Assembly: GCF_039954625.1 (NCBI RefSeq)
Contig: NZ_CP157199.1
Span: forward strand, 1,612,001-1,676,000
Direction of reading: 5' to 3'
Length of the DNA: 64,000 nt
Source: Pontimicrobium sp. SW4
GTDB taxonomy: Bacteria > Bacteroidota > Bacteroidia > Flavobacteriales > Flavobacteriaceae
Shown one piece after another: positions 1 through 9,407 of this stretch. The position numbers and the translations under genes were made by a program. Numbering within the stretch: the stretch's first letter is position 1; each line of letters begins with the position of its first letter. A model generated the notes under the pieces. The model searched no databases. It was not told the origin of the DNA and worked only from the letters and a program-made list of their open reading frames with translations.

Positions 1-230
1 TCATTTCTTTAGAAATTACTACTAACAGCAAACCAATTCATCAGTTTAAAATTCCAAAAAATATGCCTATTGCATTAGTCATTGGAGATGAGAATTTCGG
101 AGTTTCTGAAGAAATTTTAAACATTTCAGATGCAATAATCCATATAGATATGTTTGGGCAAAACAGTAGTATGAATGTTGTACAAGCAGCAAATATTGCA
201 CTATATGAAATGACTAAGCAATTATTGTAA
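1..230 (+). CDS. TrmH/SpoU-family RNA methyltransferase, C-terminal end (partial)
   Basis: Only the last 75 or so codons are in the window; the gene begins upstream. The reading frame (codons from base 3, stop TAA at 228-230) gives the two C-terminal SpoU knot motifs: ALVIGDENFGVSEEIL (motif 2, SAM and dimer contact) and NSSMNVVQAANIALYEM (motif 3, the SAM-binding loop of the trefoil knot). Enzymes of this family 2'-O-methylate ribose in tRNA or rRNA. The substrate cannot be told from this fragment. It lies 21 bp before the AI-2E transporter gene on the same strand. Confidence 0.85.
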   Translation, partial: ISLEITTNSKPIHQFKIPKNMPIALVIGDENFGVSEEILNISDAIIHIDMFGQNSSMNVVQAANIALYEMTKQLL

Positions 231-251
231 ACTCTTTTATATATTTACTAA

Positions 252-1340
252 ATGAATTCTAAAATCATATCAAACGGTATATTAAGAGCGTTAGCAATTA
301 TTCTTGGTATAACAGTATTGCTTTATTTTTTATATAAAATTCAGTCAGTAATAGTATATATCGCTATTGCTTCTGTTATTTCATTAATTGGTTTACCAAT
401 TGTTAGGTTTTTAAAGGCAAAATTAAAATTTAGAAGCACTATAGCTGTTGTTACTACCATGGCTATTTTAATAGCATTACTAATTGGGCTTGTGAGAATG
501 TTTATTCCGCTTATAGTTGAGCAAGGTCATAACTTGTCTTTGCTAAATATTGACCAATTACAAGACAATGTTGAAGATTTATACTTTCAATTAACCAATT
601 ATTTTGGTTTAAATAGTTATGATGTTGAACGCTCAATAAAAGAATCCAATCTACTCTCAAAGCTTGATTACTCTATCATTCCAAATTTTTTAAACTCTGT
701 AGTTAGTGGTTTAGGTAGTTTTAGTGTAGGATTGTTTTCAGTACTATTTATTGCATTTTTCTTACTAAAAGACAGTCAATTATTAGAACAAGGTATTATG
801 GTTTTTGTTCCAGATAATAAGGAAACACGGTCTAAAAAATCATTTGAAAAAATAAAAACATTATTGTCTCGCTATTTTGTTGGCTTGATATTTCAAATAC
901 TCATCCTATTTGTAATCTATACAATCGTATTACTCGTTTTTGGAGTGAAAAACGCTATTGTAATTGCGTTTCTATGCGCCTTATTAAACTTAATTCCTTA
1001 TGTAGGACCTATGGTTGGAGGCGTTTTAATGCTAACGCTTACCATGTCAAGTTTTATGGGCTCTAGTTTTAGCGAAGTAATTGTACCCAAAACGACGTAT
1101 GTAATGATCGGTTTCGTTATTGGTCAATTAGTTGATAATTTTTTTAGCCAACCATTTATCTTCTCGAAAAGTGTAAAATCTCATCCTTTAGAAATATTTC
1201 TAGTAATTATAATAGCTGGAATTTTATTTGGCGTTTTAGGTATGATTGTCGCAATACCAACTTACACAGCTATTAAAGTGATTTTAAAGGAGTTTTTAGC
1301 CGAAAACAAGATAGTCAAGCAACTTACTAAAGATATATAA
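252..1340 (+). CDS. AI-2E family transporter (PerM-like membrane protein)
   Basis: A 362-residue inner-membrane protein with several hydrophobic segments: about residues 10-30, 33-50 and 63-85 at the N-terminus, then a soluble middle part and about five more helices from residue 150 to 345. The segment LLNLIPYVGPMVGGVLM is the signature of the AI-2E/PerM family. Members have been linked to autoinducer-2 export, Na+/H+ antiport or general permease roles, so the substrate here is not known. The length fits the family (about 350). The next gene starts 8 bp downstream, suggesting co-transcription. Confidence 0.85.
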   Translation: MNSKIISNGILRALAIILGITVLLYFLYKIQSVIVYIAIASVISLIGLPIVRFLKAKLKFRSTIAVVTTMAILIALLIGLVRMFIPLIVEQGHNLSLLNIDQLQDNVEDLYFQLTNYFGLNSYDVERSIKESNLLSKLDYSIIPNFLNSVVSGLGSFSVGLFSVLFIAFFLLKDSQLLEQGIMVFVPDNKETRSKKSFEKIKTLLSRYFVGLIFQILILFVIYTIVLLVFGVKNAIVIAFLCALLNLIPYVGPMVGGVLMLTLTMSSFMGSSFSEVIVPKTTYVMIGFVIGQLVDNFFSQPFIFSKSVKSHPLEIFLVIIIAGILFGVLGMIVAIPTYTAIKVILKEFLAENKIVKQLTKDI

Positions 1341-1347
1341 CATCTAT

Positions 1348-2529
1348 TTGAATAATTCTATTTTAAATACTGAAATTCAAGAATTCATAGATGATAATAT
1401 TAATTCAGATGTAGCCTCTTTATTATTTAAAAAAAAATCTTTTAGTAATGTTGAATTAAAAGAGGTTATTGAACAGATTGAAGCCAAAAGAAAATGTAAA
1501 ACAAAACTACCAACTTGGTTTAAAACTTCTAATATTTATTATCCGAACAAGTTAAATATTGAGCAAACATCTTCAGAAATTACCGCAGATTACAAATCCA
1601 GATTAATGAATGGCAACTCCATTATTGACATTACAGGTGGCTTTGGAGTTGATTGCTTTTTCTTTTCAAAATATTTTGAAGAAGTAACGCATTGCGAAAT
1701 TGATAAAAACTTATCCAAAATTGTGTCTCACAATTACAATCAATTAGAAGCAAATAATACAAAAACATTAAATGTAGATGGAATTGAGCATATACAGCAA
1801 GTTGAAAAAACTTGTGATTGGATTTATATTGACCCATCCAGAAGGCATGACAGCAAAGGGAAAGTTTTCTACCTCAAAGATTGCTTACCAAATGTTCCTG
1901 AACATTTAGACTTACTTTTTAAGTACACTAATAATGTATTAGTAAAAGCTTCTCCAATGCTAGATATATCTATTGGTATATCCGAAATAAAACACACTAA
2001 AGCCATTCATATAGTTGCGGTAAATAACGAAGTCAAAGAAGTCCTCTTTATGCTAAACAAAGGGCATAAAGACGAAATAGCAATAGATACAATTAACATT
2101 AAAGGTGAGAAAAAAGAAACTTTTAGTTTTTTATATTCAACCGAATTAAATGCAAAAGCCAACTTTTCTTTACCACTAACCTATTTGTATGAGCCTAATG
2201 CAGCAATATTGAAATCTGGAGCCTTCAAAACAATAGCACAGGAGTTAAATATAAATAAATTACATCAACACTCACATTTATATACTTCAAATGCATTAAT
2301 AGATTTCCCTGGGAGAATTTTTAAAATAGTCAAGCACATTCCCTACAACAAAAAAGCAATTAAAAAGATTTTAGGAAACTCTAAAGTTAATATCACAACT
2401 AGAAATTTTTCAGAATCTGTAAGTGAGCTTAGAAAAAAATTCAACATGAAAGATGGAGGAGAAAGTTATGCATTTTTTACAACTAATATTAGCGATGAAA
2501 AAATCGTACTTGTTTGTGAAAAATTATAA
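1348..2529 (+). CDS. SAM-dependent methyltransferase with THUMP-like C-terminus
   Basis: A 393-residue protein with a class I SAM motif IDITGGFGVDCFFFSKYF near residues 93-110 and a DWIYIDPSRR motif near residue 155, the catalytic-loop equivalent in RNA/DNA methyltransferases. The C-terminal 100 residues resemble the THUMP-like domain seen in Bacteroidota proteins of the PG_1098 type, which suggests a structured RNA substrate; this is inference from family. The start is a TTG codon 8 bp after the AI-2E gene, with no better ATG nearby in frame, so translation may be coupled. The exact target nucleotide cannot be inferred. Confidence 0.75.
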   Translation: MNNSILNTEIQEFIDDNINSDVASLLFKKKSFSNVELKEVIEQIEAKRKCKTKLPTWFKTSNIYYPNKLNIEQTSSEITADYKSRLMNGNSIIDITGGFGVDCFFFSKYFEEVTHCEIDKNLSKIVSHNYNQLEANNTKTLNVDGIEHIQQVEKTCDWIYIDPSRRHDSKGKVFYLKDCLPNVPEHLDLLFKYTNNVLVKASPMLDISIGISEIKHTKAIHIVAVNNEVKEVLFMLNKGHKDEIAIDTINIKGEKKETFSFLYSTELNAKANFSLPLTYLYEPNAAILKSGAFKTIAQELNINKLHQHSHLYTSNALIDFPGRIFKIVKHIPYNKKAIKKILGNSKVNITTRNFSESVSELRKKFNMKDGGESYAFFTTNISDEKIVLVCEKL

Positions 2530-2534
2530 AAAAA

Positions 2535-2556
2535 GGGTTGCCAAAAAAGACAACCC
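2535..2556. terminator. Terminator-like hairpin after the methyltransferase gene
   Basis: Perfect 6-bp stem GGGTTG/CAACCC around a 10-nt A-rich loop, starting 5 bp after the stop codon. The T-rich tail lies on the minus-strand reading (seven T after the stem), while the plus-strand reading is followed by A-rich sequence, so it may act as a weak or Rho-assisted terminator for the plus-strand gene. Confidence 0.45.
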
Positions 2557-2804
2557 AAAAATCCTTTATTACTAATAACATTAACCTTAAACTATAGTTT
2601 TACTAAAGGATTCACTCTATAATTATCACTAAAAATTTTATAGACAGTTAATTTACTGAATATTGTAAATTTCGAGTGTCTTATGTCAAAAATTTAAGTG
2701 TAAATTAACAGTTAAGCTTATCAAAACCTGTTTAAATATTGAACTAAATAATATATACTTTTAATACTTAGCATATTAAAGTATATTCGCAAAAAAATAG
2801 AATT

Positions 2805-3461
2805 GTGATAAAAGCAGTAATATTTGATATGGATGGTGTTATTGTTAACTCCGAGCCTTTACATAAAAAAGCCTATGCAGAAATGTTTAATACTGTTGGA
2901 ATTAATGTTTCTAGTCAATTGTATGAATCTTTTACTGGTCAATCAACTTACAATATTTGCAAAACGCTATGCTCAAAATTCGATTTGCAAAATACCCCAC
3001 AAGAGTTAGTAAACTTGAAGCGTCAATATTTCAAATATATTTTTGAAAACGATAAAGATTTAGATCTTATAGATGGGGTACATAATATTATAAAAGATTA
3101 TTACAAAAACGGTTTAACTTTAGTATTAGCCTCTTCTGCTTCAATGACTACTATAAACAATGTTTTTAATCGTTTTGATTTAGATAAATATTTTAAAGAT
3201 AAATTAAGTGGTGCTGATTTAAAAGCATCAAAGCCACATCCTGAAATTTTCATTAATGCAGCTAAATCTTCTGGCTATAATAGAAATGAATGTATAGTTA
3301 TTGAAGATTCTACTAACGGAATTAAAGCAGCAAACTCTGCAGATATCTATTGCATTGGATATAAAAGTGAACATTCAAAAAATCAAGATTACTCAACAGC
3401 TAATAAAGTTGTGACTTCTTTTGAAGATATTACTTTTGATAAAATTAAAAGTATAATTTAA
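2805..3461 (+). CDS. HAD-superfamily phosphatase, beta-phosphoglucomutase-like
   Basis: A 218-residue HAD hydrolase with all four motifs in order: VIFDMDGVIVNSEPLH (nucleophile Asp8 and acid/base Asp10), LASSAS around residue 110 (motif II), KASKPHPEIF (motif III Lys) and CIVIEDSTNGIKAA (motif IV acidic residues). The helical cap between motifs I and II and the NSEPLH context are typical of the PGMB-like subfamily, which includes sugar-phosphate phosphatases and beta-phosphoglucomutases. The start codon is GTG. It stands alone, preceded by 275 bp of AT-rich sequence, so neighbours do not indicate the substrate. Confidence 0.85.
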   Translation: MIKAVIFDMDGVIVNSEPLHKKAYAEMFNTVGINVSSQLYESFTGQSTYNICKTLCSKFDLQNTPQELVNLKRQYFKYIFENDKDLDLIDGVHNIIKDYYKNGLTLVLASSASMTTINNVFNRFDLDKYFKDKLSGADLKASKPHPEIFINAAKSSGYNRNECIVIEDSTNGIKAANSADIYCIGYKSEHSKNQDYSTANKVVTSFEDITFDKIKSII

Positions 3462-3520
3462 AACCTTTATTTGTCAATTTTAAAACTAAACGAAAACTAT
3501 AGTCACTTATAAAACCAACA

Positions 3521-3544
3521 AAACCTTGCATTTCTGCAAGGTTT
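3521..3544 (-). terminator. Hairpin downstream of the tRNA cluster
   Basis: Perfect 10-bp stem AAACCTTGCA/TGCAAGGTTT with a TTTC loop, between the convergent HAD gene and the tRNA-Arg gene. On the minus strand it follows the tRNA-Arg 3' end by a few bases and is followed by a T-rich stretch, so it most likely ends the tRNA transcript; it can serve the HAD gene too. Confidence 0.7.
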
Positions 3545-3549
3545 CTTTG

Positions 3550-3626
<77 letters not shown>

Positions 3627-3641
3627 AGTTAATTTAATTTG

Positions 3642-3716
3642 TCGGGGTGGCAGGATTCGAACCTGCGACCTCCGCGTCCCAAACGCGGCGCGATAACCGG
3701 GCTACGCTACACCCCG
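3642..3716 (-). tRNA. tRNA-Pro (anticodon TGG)
   Basis: Minus-strand cloverleaf of 75 nt with acceptor CGGGGTG/CACCCCG, anticodon stem CCGCG/CGCGG with loop TTTGGGA (anticodon TGG, reads CCA and probably all Pro codons by wobble), and T arm GCAGG/CCTGC. The 5' C-G first pair is usual for bacterial tRNA-Pro. CCA is not encoded. It lies 21 nt after tRNA-Ser and 15 nt before tRNA-Arg, so the three are probably one transcript. Confidence 0.95.
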
Positions 3717-3737
3717 AAACGATTATCTTAAAAAATG

Positions 3738-3824
3738 CGGAGAGACGGGGATTCGAACCCCGGGTACCCGTTAGGGTACGCTTGTTTAGCAAACAAGTCC
3801 TTTCGGCCACTCAGGCACCTCTCC
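3738..3824 (-). tRNA. tRNA-Ser (anticodon GCT)
   Basis: Minus-strand class II tRNA of 87 nt. Acceptor GGAGAGG/TCTCTCC with discriminator G (a serine identity element), anticodon stem CTTGT/ACAAG with loop TTGCTAA (anticodon GCT, reads AGC/AGU), and a long variable arm built on GTACCC/GGGTAC. CCA is not encoded. First gene of the three-tRNA cluster. Confidence 0.95.
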
Positions 3825-3930
3825 AATTCTATGTTGTAAGAACGTTGCATTATTTTTTAATGCGGATGCAAATGTAACTTTTCATCTTAAAGAACGCAAA
3901 CAATTTTTTTACTTTTTTAAAGTAATATTA

Positions 3931-5979
3931 CTATTCTGGATATTCAATGCGTAAGTGATAGATATTAGCCAACTTATGCTTTAATACTTTTTTAATAGAT
4001 TGAATTTCTTTGAAGGTAATATTAGCATTTAAAAATTGTCCATTTTCAATTTGTTTACTAATAATATTTTCAACAAATACTTCAATCTTAGCAGAAGTAG
4101 GCTCTTTTAAACTTTTGGAGGCCGCTTCAACACTATCACACATCATTAAAATGGCTGTTTCTTTACTAAATGGGCTAGGTCCTGGATATCTAAAATCATT
4201 AATATCTATTCCACCATCCATTCCTTTCTCTTTACTATAAAAGTAATAGACCAAGCTAGTTCCGTGATGTGTTCTAATAAAATCTATAACGCGATCAGGA
4301 AGATTGTACTTTTTTGCTAATTCAATACCATCAATTACATGACCAATTATAATTGCTGCACTCTCTTTAGGAGATAATTCGTCATGAGGGTTAATGCCTG
4401 TTGCTTGGTTTTCAGTAAAGTAAGTTGGGTTTTTCATTTTCCCTATATCATGGTATAAGGCACCTACACGTACTAACATAGCATTAGCTCCAATTTCATT
4501 CGCCGATGCCTCAGCTAAATTTGCAACATTTAAAGAATGATGAAACGTACCTGGAGCTTTATTAGATAACTCTTTTAATAATTTTGAATTCGTATCTGAA
4601 AGCTCTAATAATGACACATCAGAAACTAAACCAAATAGCTTTTCGTAAGCATATATTAAAGGTTGTACAAACAAAGTTGCTAATCCACAAAGTATAAAAA
4701 GAATGAAAGTCTCACCTTTTAAATTGTCAATACCTCCTTCATGTATAACAAAAAAAGCAAAGTAAGCTACTATATAAATAAGTGTGATTTGCCCAACAGA
4801 TATAAATAGATTAGCTCTTTTGTAAAGCTCAGATACTGTAAGTATTGTAACAATTCCTGCAATTATTTGCAAGAACATATATTCATAATTGTTTGTTACT
4901 ACAAATCCAAGTAATAACACAGTAACAACATGTGCAAACAAGCCTAATCGTGCATCAAAAAAGGCTTTTAAAACTAGAGGTAAAATACATATTGGAACTA
5001 TATAGACATATGCTGAATTATAATTTACCACCAAAGTGGTTAGCAATACCATTAGCGAAATATTAAAAAATATGAAAGTGACTTTTGTATTGTTTTTAAA
5101 TACATCTGGTCGATATTTTCTTAAAAAGAGTAGCAACATTAACAATGTTAGCGCCACTAATAAAGTATAAGCAGCTATAATCCAATTATAATTTGCTTCA
5201 CTCCATATTTGCGATTCATATTCTGACTCTAATGATTTTAAAACCTCAAACTTATCGCCTTCTACAACTTCTCCTTTCGATATAATAATAGTACCTTGAG
5301 CTATCCTGCCTCTTACTAATGAGATTTTGTCTAATTCTTCTTGTAATGAATTACTAGTAATACTTGTATTTAAAGCAATATTTGGCTTTATTATGTCAAA
5401 AAATAATGAAATCAACTTTTGTGAATCTTCAATTGCAAGATTTAATTCACTAATATTCTTCTCGGCATGAGTCCTGAAATTAGGCTTAATGAAACTTGAA
5501 TAATTTGTAGACTTAATTTGATTTCTATCCTCTAGAACAATTATTGTTTTATTATCTGGATAATCATAGTCTTTATCAAGAATGCCTATTGAGTACATTT
5601 TATTTAACAAAGATATACCCTGATTAAACAACTGTGTTTTCTCTCTTCTAAATAATGAATCTGAAAATACTATAGGAAATTTAGTTTCATAATCTTTTAT
5701 TACTTCAGAAGTAATTTCCTTATTAATATCAAAATATATAGATGCGTTTTCTTGTATTTTTTTTCGCTCCTCTTGTACTTCTTCTTCTGCCTTTTTAATT
5801 GCAAAATCAAAAGGTGCATACAAATTTTCAGATTGCCAAGGCTTTCCTTTTTCAAAACTATACTTAAACTTTCCGCTCTTAGGGAATAAGTATACTATTA
5901 AAAAAGAAGTTGCTATAAAAAGTAGCGCCTTATATATTAAGGAATGATTTTTATATAGCCTATTTATAAAATCCTTCAT
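3931..5979 (-). CDS. 7TM receptor with HDED extracellular domain and HD phosphohydrolase (PgpH-like)
   Basis: A 682-residue membrane enzyme. It has one N-terminal transmembrane helix (about 17-33), a large periplasmic 7TMR-HDED-type region to about residue 265, seven closely spaced hydrophobic helices (about 268-450), and a cytoplasmic HD domain with ALYHDIGKM near residue 508 and further metal-ligand histidines (IIGHVIDG, RTHHGTS). This architecture is that of PgpH, a c-di-AMP phosphodiesterase in Firmicutes; in Bacteroidota the same activity is likely but is inferred. It has its own transcription unit, divergent from the thiolase gene. Confidence 0.9.
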   Translation of the reverse strand: MKDFINRLYKNHSLIYKALLFIATSFLIVYLFPKSGKFKYSFEKGKPWQSENLYAPFDFAIKKAEEEVQEERKKIQENASIYFDINKEITSEVIKDYETKFPIVFSDSLFRREKTQLFNQGISLLNKMYSIGILDKDYDYPDNKTIIVLEDRNQIKSTNYSSFIKPNFRTHAEKNISELNLAIEDSQKLISLFFDIIKPNIALNTSITSNSLQEELDKISLVRGRIAQGTIIISKGEVVEGDKFEVLKSLESEYESQIWSEANYNWIIAAYTLLVALTLLMLLLFLRKYRPDVFKNNTKVTFIFFNISLMVLLTTLVVNYNSAYVYIVPICILPLVLKAFFDARLGLFAHVVTVLLLGFVVTNNYEYMFLQIIAGIVTILTVSELYKRANLFISVGQITLIYIVAYFAFFVIHEGGIDNLKGETFILFILCGLATLFVQPLIYAYEKLFGLVSDVSLLELSDTNSKLLKELSNKAPGTFHHSLNVANLAEASANEIGANAMLVRVGALYHDIGKMKNPTYFTENQATGINPHDELSPKESAAIIIGHVIDGIELAKKYNLPDRVIDFIRTHHGTSLVYYFYSKEKGMDGGIDINDFRYPGPSPFSKETAILMMCDSVEAASKSLKEPTSAKIEVFVENIISKQIENGQFLNANITFKEIQSIKKVLKHKLANIYHLRIEYPE

Positions 5980-5999
5980 GAATTGTATTAAGATTATTT

Positions 6000-6007
6000 C
6001 AAAAGTA
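6000..6007 (-). promoter_or_regulatory. Bacteroidota -7 element upstream of the 7TM-HD gene
   Basis: Minus-strand TACTTTTG fits the Bacteroidota -7 consensus TAnnTTTG and sits 20 bp before the start codon of the 7TM-HD gene. A TTG is present about 15 bp further upstream, shorter than the usual spacing, so the call is tentative. Confidence 0.4.
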
Positions 6008-6110
6008 ATAAAAATAAAGGCGCAACTTAGATAATGATATTGACATAATCATTCTATTTTCTTCTAAATTTTAACTAATTTCGCATCACTAATAAATTCA
6101 TAAAATTATA

Positions 6111-7289
6111 ATGAGTAAAGAGGTTGTAATCGTTTCAGCAGTTAGAACTCCTATTGGAAGCTTTTTAGGAGCTTTATCAACAATTCCAGCACCTAAATTA
6201 GGAGCAATAGCAATTAAAGGAGCTTTAGATAAAATTCAGCTTAACCCAGAATTAGTTGAAGAAGTTTTAATGGGAAATGTTGTTCAAGCAGGAACTGGAC
6301 AAGCACCAGCGAGACAAGCAGCTATTTATGCTGGGATCCCGGATACTGTTCCTTGTACCACTATTAACAAAGTTTGTGCTTCAGGTATGAAAACAGTAAT
6401 GCAAGCAGCTCAATCTATTGCTCTCGGTGATGCAAATATTATTGTCGCTGGAGGTATGGAAAACATGAGCTTAATCCCTCACTATTACCATGCACGAACT
6501 GGGACAAAATTTGGACCTACAACACTTGAAGATGGTATGCAAAAAGATGGCTTAGTGGATGTATATGATGGAAATGCTATGGGTGTTTGCGCAGATGCTT
6601 GTGCTTTTGAATATAATTTTTCTAGAGAAGATCAAGATGCTTTCGCCATTCAGTCATACAATCGCTCAGCTGCAGCTTGGGAAGCTAATAAATTTAGTAA
6701 TGAAGTAGTTCCAGTTGAAGTCCCACAACGTCGTGGAGAACCTATAATTGTTAGTAAAGATGAAGAATACACTAACGTAAAAATAGAAAAAATTCCAGCT
6801 TTACGTCCTGCATTTACTAAAGACGGAACAGTTACTGCTGCTAATGCTTCTACAATTAATGATGGAGCTGCAGCTTTAGTGTTGATGAGTAAAGAAAAAG
6901 CAAATGAATTAAGTTTAAAGCCTTTAGCAACCATTAAAAGTTATGCCGATGCTGCACAAGAGCCAAAATGGTTCACCACTGTACCAGCCAAAGCTTTGCC
7001 AAAAGCTTTGGCTAAAGCGAGTATAGATATCAAAGATGTTGACTATTTTGAGTTTAATGAGGCCTTCTCTGTAGTAGGATTAGCAAATATGAAGCTTCTT
7101 GGATTGACAGATGATAATGTAAATGTTAATGGTGGAGCAGTTTCTTTAGGGCATCCATTAGGATGTTCTGGAGCTAGAATAATTGTGACATTATTAAATG
7201 TATTAGAACAAAACAATTCTAAAATTGGAGCTGCGGCTATTTGTAATGGTGGTGGTGGTGCATCTGCTATTATTATAGAACGTAATTAA
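6111..7289 (+). CDS. Acetyl-CoA C-acetyltransferase (thiolase)
   Basis: A 392-residue thiolase, the usual length. The acyl-accepting cysteine is Cys89 in TTINKVCASGMK. The C-terminal part has the general-base motifs NGGAVSLGHPLGCSGAR (His and second Cys) and CNGGGGASA. GGMENMS and FNEAFS are further family signatures. It reversibly condenses two acetyl-CoA to acetoacetyl-CoA, or cleaves beta-ketoacyl-CoA in fatty-acid oxidation. No other beta-oxidation genes are adjacent, so the direction used cannot be told. The sequence looks closer to biosynthetic PhaA/AtoB thiolases than to FadA. A peptidase gene follows within about 10 bp. Confidence 0.9.
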   Translation: MSKEVVIVSAVRTPIGSFLGALSTIPAPKLGAIAIKGALDKIQLNPELVEEVLMGNVVQAGTGQAPARQAAIYAGIPDTVPCTTINKVCASGMKTVMQAAQSIALGDANIIVAGGMENMSLIPHYYHARTGTKFGPTTLEDGMQKDGLVDVYDGNAMGVCADACAFEYNFSREDQDAFAIQSYNRSAAAWEANKFSNEVVPVEVPQRRGEPIIVSKDEEYTNVKIEKIPALRPAFTKDGTVTAANASTINDGAAALVLMSKEKANELSLKPLATIKSYADAAQEPKWFTTVPAKALPKALAKASIDIKDVDYFEFNEAFSVVGLANMKLLGLTDDNVNVNGGAVSLGHPLGCSGARIIVTLLNVLEQNNSKIGAAAICNGGGGASAIIIERN

Positions 7290-7298
7290 TATTATTTG

Positions 7299-8048
7299 AT
7301 GCAATACGGAATTTGCAATCTGAGTATTGTCCCTTTAAGATTAGAAGCTTCTGATGCTTCTGAATTGGTTTCGCAAGTGCTTTACGGTGATTTTTTTAAA
7401 GTACTAGAAAAACGAAAAAAATGGAGTAAAATTCGTTTGGATTTTGACAGTTATGAAGGTTGGATTGATAACAAACAGTATCATGAGATTACAGAAAGTG
7501 AGTTTAAAGAACTACAACAAACTGTACCTGTTTATGCTACAGATTTAGTGGAATTTATAGAAAACACTTCAAAAGAATTAATTCCTATACCTTTAGGCGC
7601 ATCATTAAATGGATTATCGATATTAAACCATATTCATGATGGGAATACCACATCTGGTGTTCTTCAAAAAAACAACATATTACATATAGCTTCTTTTTAT
7701 TTAAATGCACCTTATTTATGGGGTGGAAAGACACCTTTTGGAATAGACTGCTCTGGATTTACACAAATGGTTTATAAACTTAACGGTTATAAATTACTAA
7801 GAGATGCATCACAGCAAGCTACGCAAGGAGATGCTTTAAGTTTTATTGAAGAGAGTGAACCTGGAGATCTTGCTTTTTTTGATAATACTGAAGGAAATAT
7901 TATCCATGTAGGTATTATTATGAAAGATAATTACATTATTCACGCACACGGAAAAGTAAGAATAGATAGACTAGACCATACTGGAATATACAATGCGGAA
8001 TCTAAAATCCACACACATAAATTGCGAGTTATAAAAAAGATTATATAA
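7299..8048 (+). CDS. C40-family (NlpC/P60) cell-wall peptidase with SH3-like N-terminus
   Basis: A 249-residue protein. The first 80 residues form SH3-like repeats (VLYGDFFKVLEKRKKWSKIR, then GWID), and the C-terminal half is an NlpC/P60 domain: Cys151 in FGIDCSGFTQMVY is the nucleophile, His203 (NIIHVGII) the catalytic His, and a third polar residue lies near IIHAHGK. The closest characterised type is the gamma-D-Glu-diamino-acid endopeptidase of the YkfC / dipeptidyl-peptidase VI group, used in murein peptide recycling. A TTG sits directly before the ATG, but ATG at 7299 is the better start. No signal peptide, so it acts in the cytoplasm. Probably co-transcribed with the thiolase. Confidence 0.87.
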   Translation: MQYGICNLSIVPLRLEASDASELVSQVLYGDFFKVLEKRKKWSKIRLDFDSYEGWIDNKQYHEITESEFKELQQTVPVYATDLVEFIENTSKELIPIPLGASLNGLSILNHIHDGNTTSGVLQKNNILHIASFYLNAPYLWGGKTPFGIDCSGFTQMVYKLNGYKLLRDASQQATQGDALSFIEESEPGDLAFFDNTEGNIIHVGIIMKDNYIIHAHGKVRIDRLDHTGIYNAESKIHTHKLRVIKKII

Positions 8049-8050
8049 TA

Positions 8051-8081
8051 AAAAAAGCCGCTTTAAAAAGCGGCTTTTTTG
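8051..8081. terminator. Bidirectional intrinsic terminator
   Basis: Stem AAGCCGCTTT/AAAGCGGCTT (inner loop AA) flanked by A6 on one side and T6 on the other, placed between the convergent peptidase and TPR-protein genes. It reads as a Rho-independent terminator in both directions. Confidence 0.92.
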
Positions 8082-8102
8082 TGAAATCTAAATTGTTATA
8101 GA

Positions 8103-9380
8103 TTAATTCTCACTTTTCAAAGCTTCAACTCTTGCTTTCATTGCTTTGAAATTTGCGGTATCATCTAGAGCACTGTATAAATTCATTAGTGTAGTCGCAG
8201 CATTAATATCTTTTGGGTTTAATTCTAAAACCTTTGATAGATATGGTGTAGCTTCTCTATATACTTGTTCTCTCTTCACTTTTAATTCATCGTATTTCTT
8301 ATTATCAGCCGCTGAAGTTCCAAGTTTATTCATTTCTTCAATAATCCCTTTTTCTTGATCAAGTACCAATACAGCCATATTCATATAAGCATTAGAATAC
8401 TTTGGATCCATTTCTATGGCTTTATTATAATACTTTTTAGCAGCTTCAAAATCGTTATTATCTGCTGCGGTAACTCCTAAATTAAATACTAAAGCTACAT
8501 TATTAGGGTCTAACTCTAAAGCTTTAGATATTAACTGAGCATACTTTTCAGTATTATCCATTTGTCTATACAAATCTGCTTCAGCAAGAATTAAATTAAC
8601 ATCATTTGGATTAGATTTCTTTGCTTCTTCAATTGCCGTTATTGCTTTATCATTCTTACCTTGACTTATGTATATTAAAGTAATGTTTTTAGCTATTTCA
8701 CCTACTTTAGAATCTGTATTAACAACCCTTGGGTTGGTATGCGTTTTAGCTTTGACAGATAAATCTCTCAATACATCACTTGGAAATGATTGGTCTTCAC
8801 CTGTGGCAACCTCAGTAGCCATATATTGCTTAGAAATTCCAGTATAACTAATGTTCGATAATTCCTTATAAATTTTTAAAGCTGTATCATAGTCTTTTCC
8901 ATTAACAGCAGCAGTTGCTGCATTATACAAGAAAATTGTATCAGTTGGAGATATTCTATAAGCTTTTTCAAAATTACTACTAGCTAACTCAAAGTTTTTA
9001 TTACCATAAGCCGCTGTCCCTTTTTCTACTAAAGCTAGTCCCATTTGATCTTTAATACTATTAGCTTGACTTGTATAAACTTTTTTTCCAGTTTTTGACT
9101 CTAAATCCGTTAGCATTTTAAAGCTTTCTAATGCACCATCTATGTCAGCATTACTACCAGCTCCATTTGCGTACAAAGCTTGTCCTTTTAATAAATAAAA
9201 CTTTGCCTTTGTTTTGTCATCCATTGCAGACATTAATGATTCTGCTGCACTAATTGCAGCTTTTGCATCTGCATAGTTGCTACTTTTAATAGCTTTTTCG
9301 GCACTTTTAATTTCTTTCTTCTGTGCGAAAGAAAAAGAACCAATCATCAGAGCTAGTGCTAGTATAACCTGTTTTTTCAT
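8103..9380 (-). CDS. Secreted/periplasmic tetratricopeptide-repeat protein
   Basis: A 425-residue protein with a clear Sec signal peptide (cleavage after SFSFA, about residue 19) and TPR repeats throughout, for instance ALELDPNNVALVFNLGVTAADN, followed by DFEAAKKYYNKAIEMDPKYS and later LSKVLELNPKDINAATTLMN. TPRs mediate protein-protein contacts; no catalytic domain is visible. It begins 27 bp after the gyrA stop codon on the same strand, so it is probably read through from gyrA, a linkage common in flavobacteria. Its partner is unknown. Confidence 0.85.
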   Translation of the reverse strand: MKKQVILALALMIGSFSFAQKKEIKSAEKAIKSSNYADAKAAISAAESLMSAMDDKTKAKFYLLKGQALYANGAGSNADIDGALESFKMLTDLESKTGKKVYTSQANSIKDQMGLALVEKGTAAYGNKNFELASSNFEKAYRISPTDTIFLYNAATAAVNGKDYDTALKIYKELSNISYTGISKQYMATEVATGEDQSFPSDVLRDLSVKAKTHTNPRVVNTDSKVGEIAKNITLIYISQGKNDKAITAIEEAKKSNPNDVNLILAEADLYRQMDNTEKYAQLISKALELDPNNVALVFNLGVTAADNNDFEAAKKYYNKAIEMDPKYSNAYMNMAVLVLDQEKGIIEEMNKLGTSAADNKKYDELKVKREQVYREATPYLSKVLELNPKDINAATTLMNLYSALDDTANFKAMKARVEALKSEN

Positions 9381-9407
9381 TTTTAATAGTTTAATTGTTA
9401 ATGTATT

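Noticed and set aside
3647..3877. Plus-strand open frame beginning MAGFEPATSASQTRRDN
   Set aside because: It lies across the tRNA-Pro and tRNA-Ser genes; this type of peptide is a known artefact of translating the antisense of tRNA genes.
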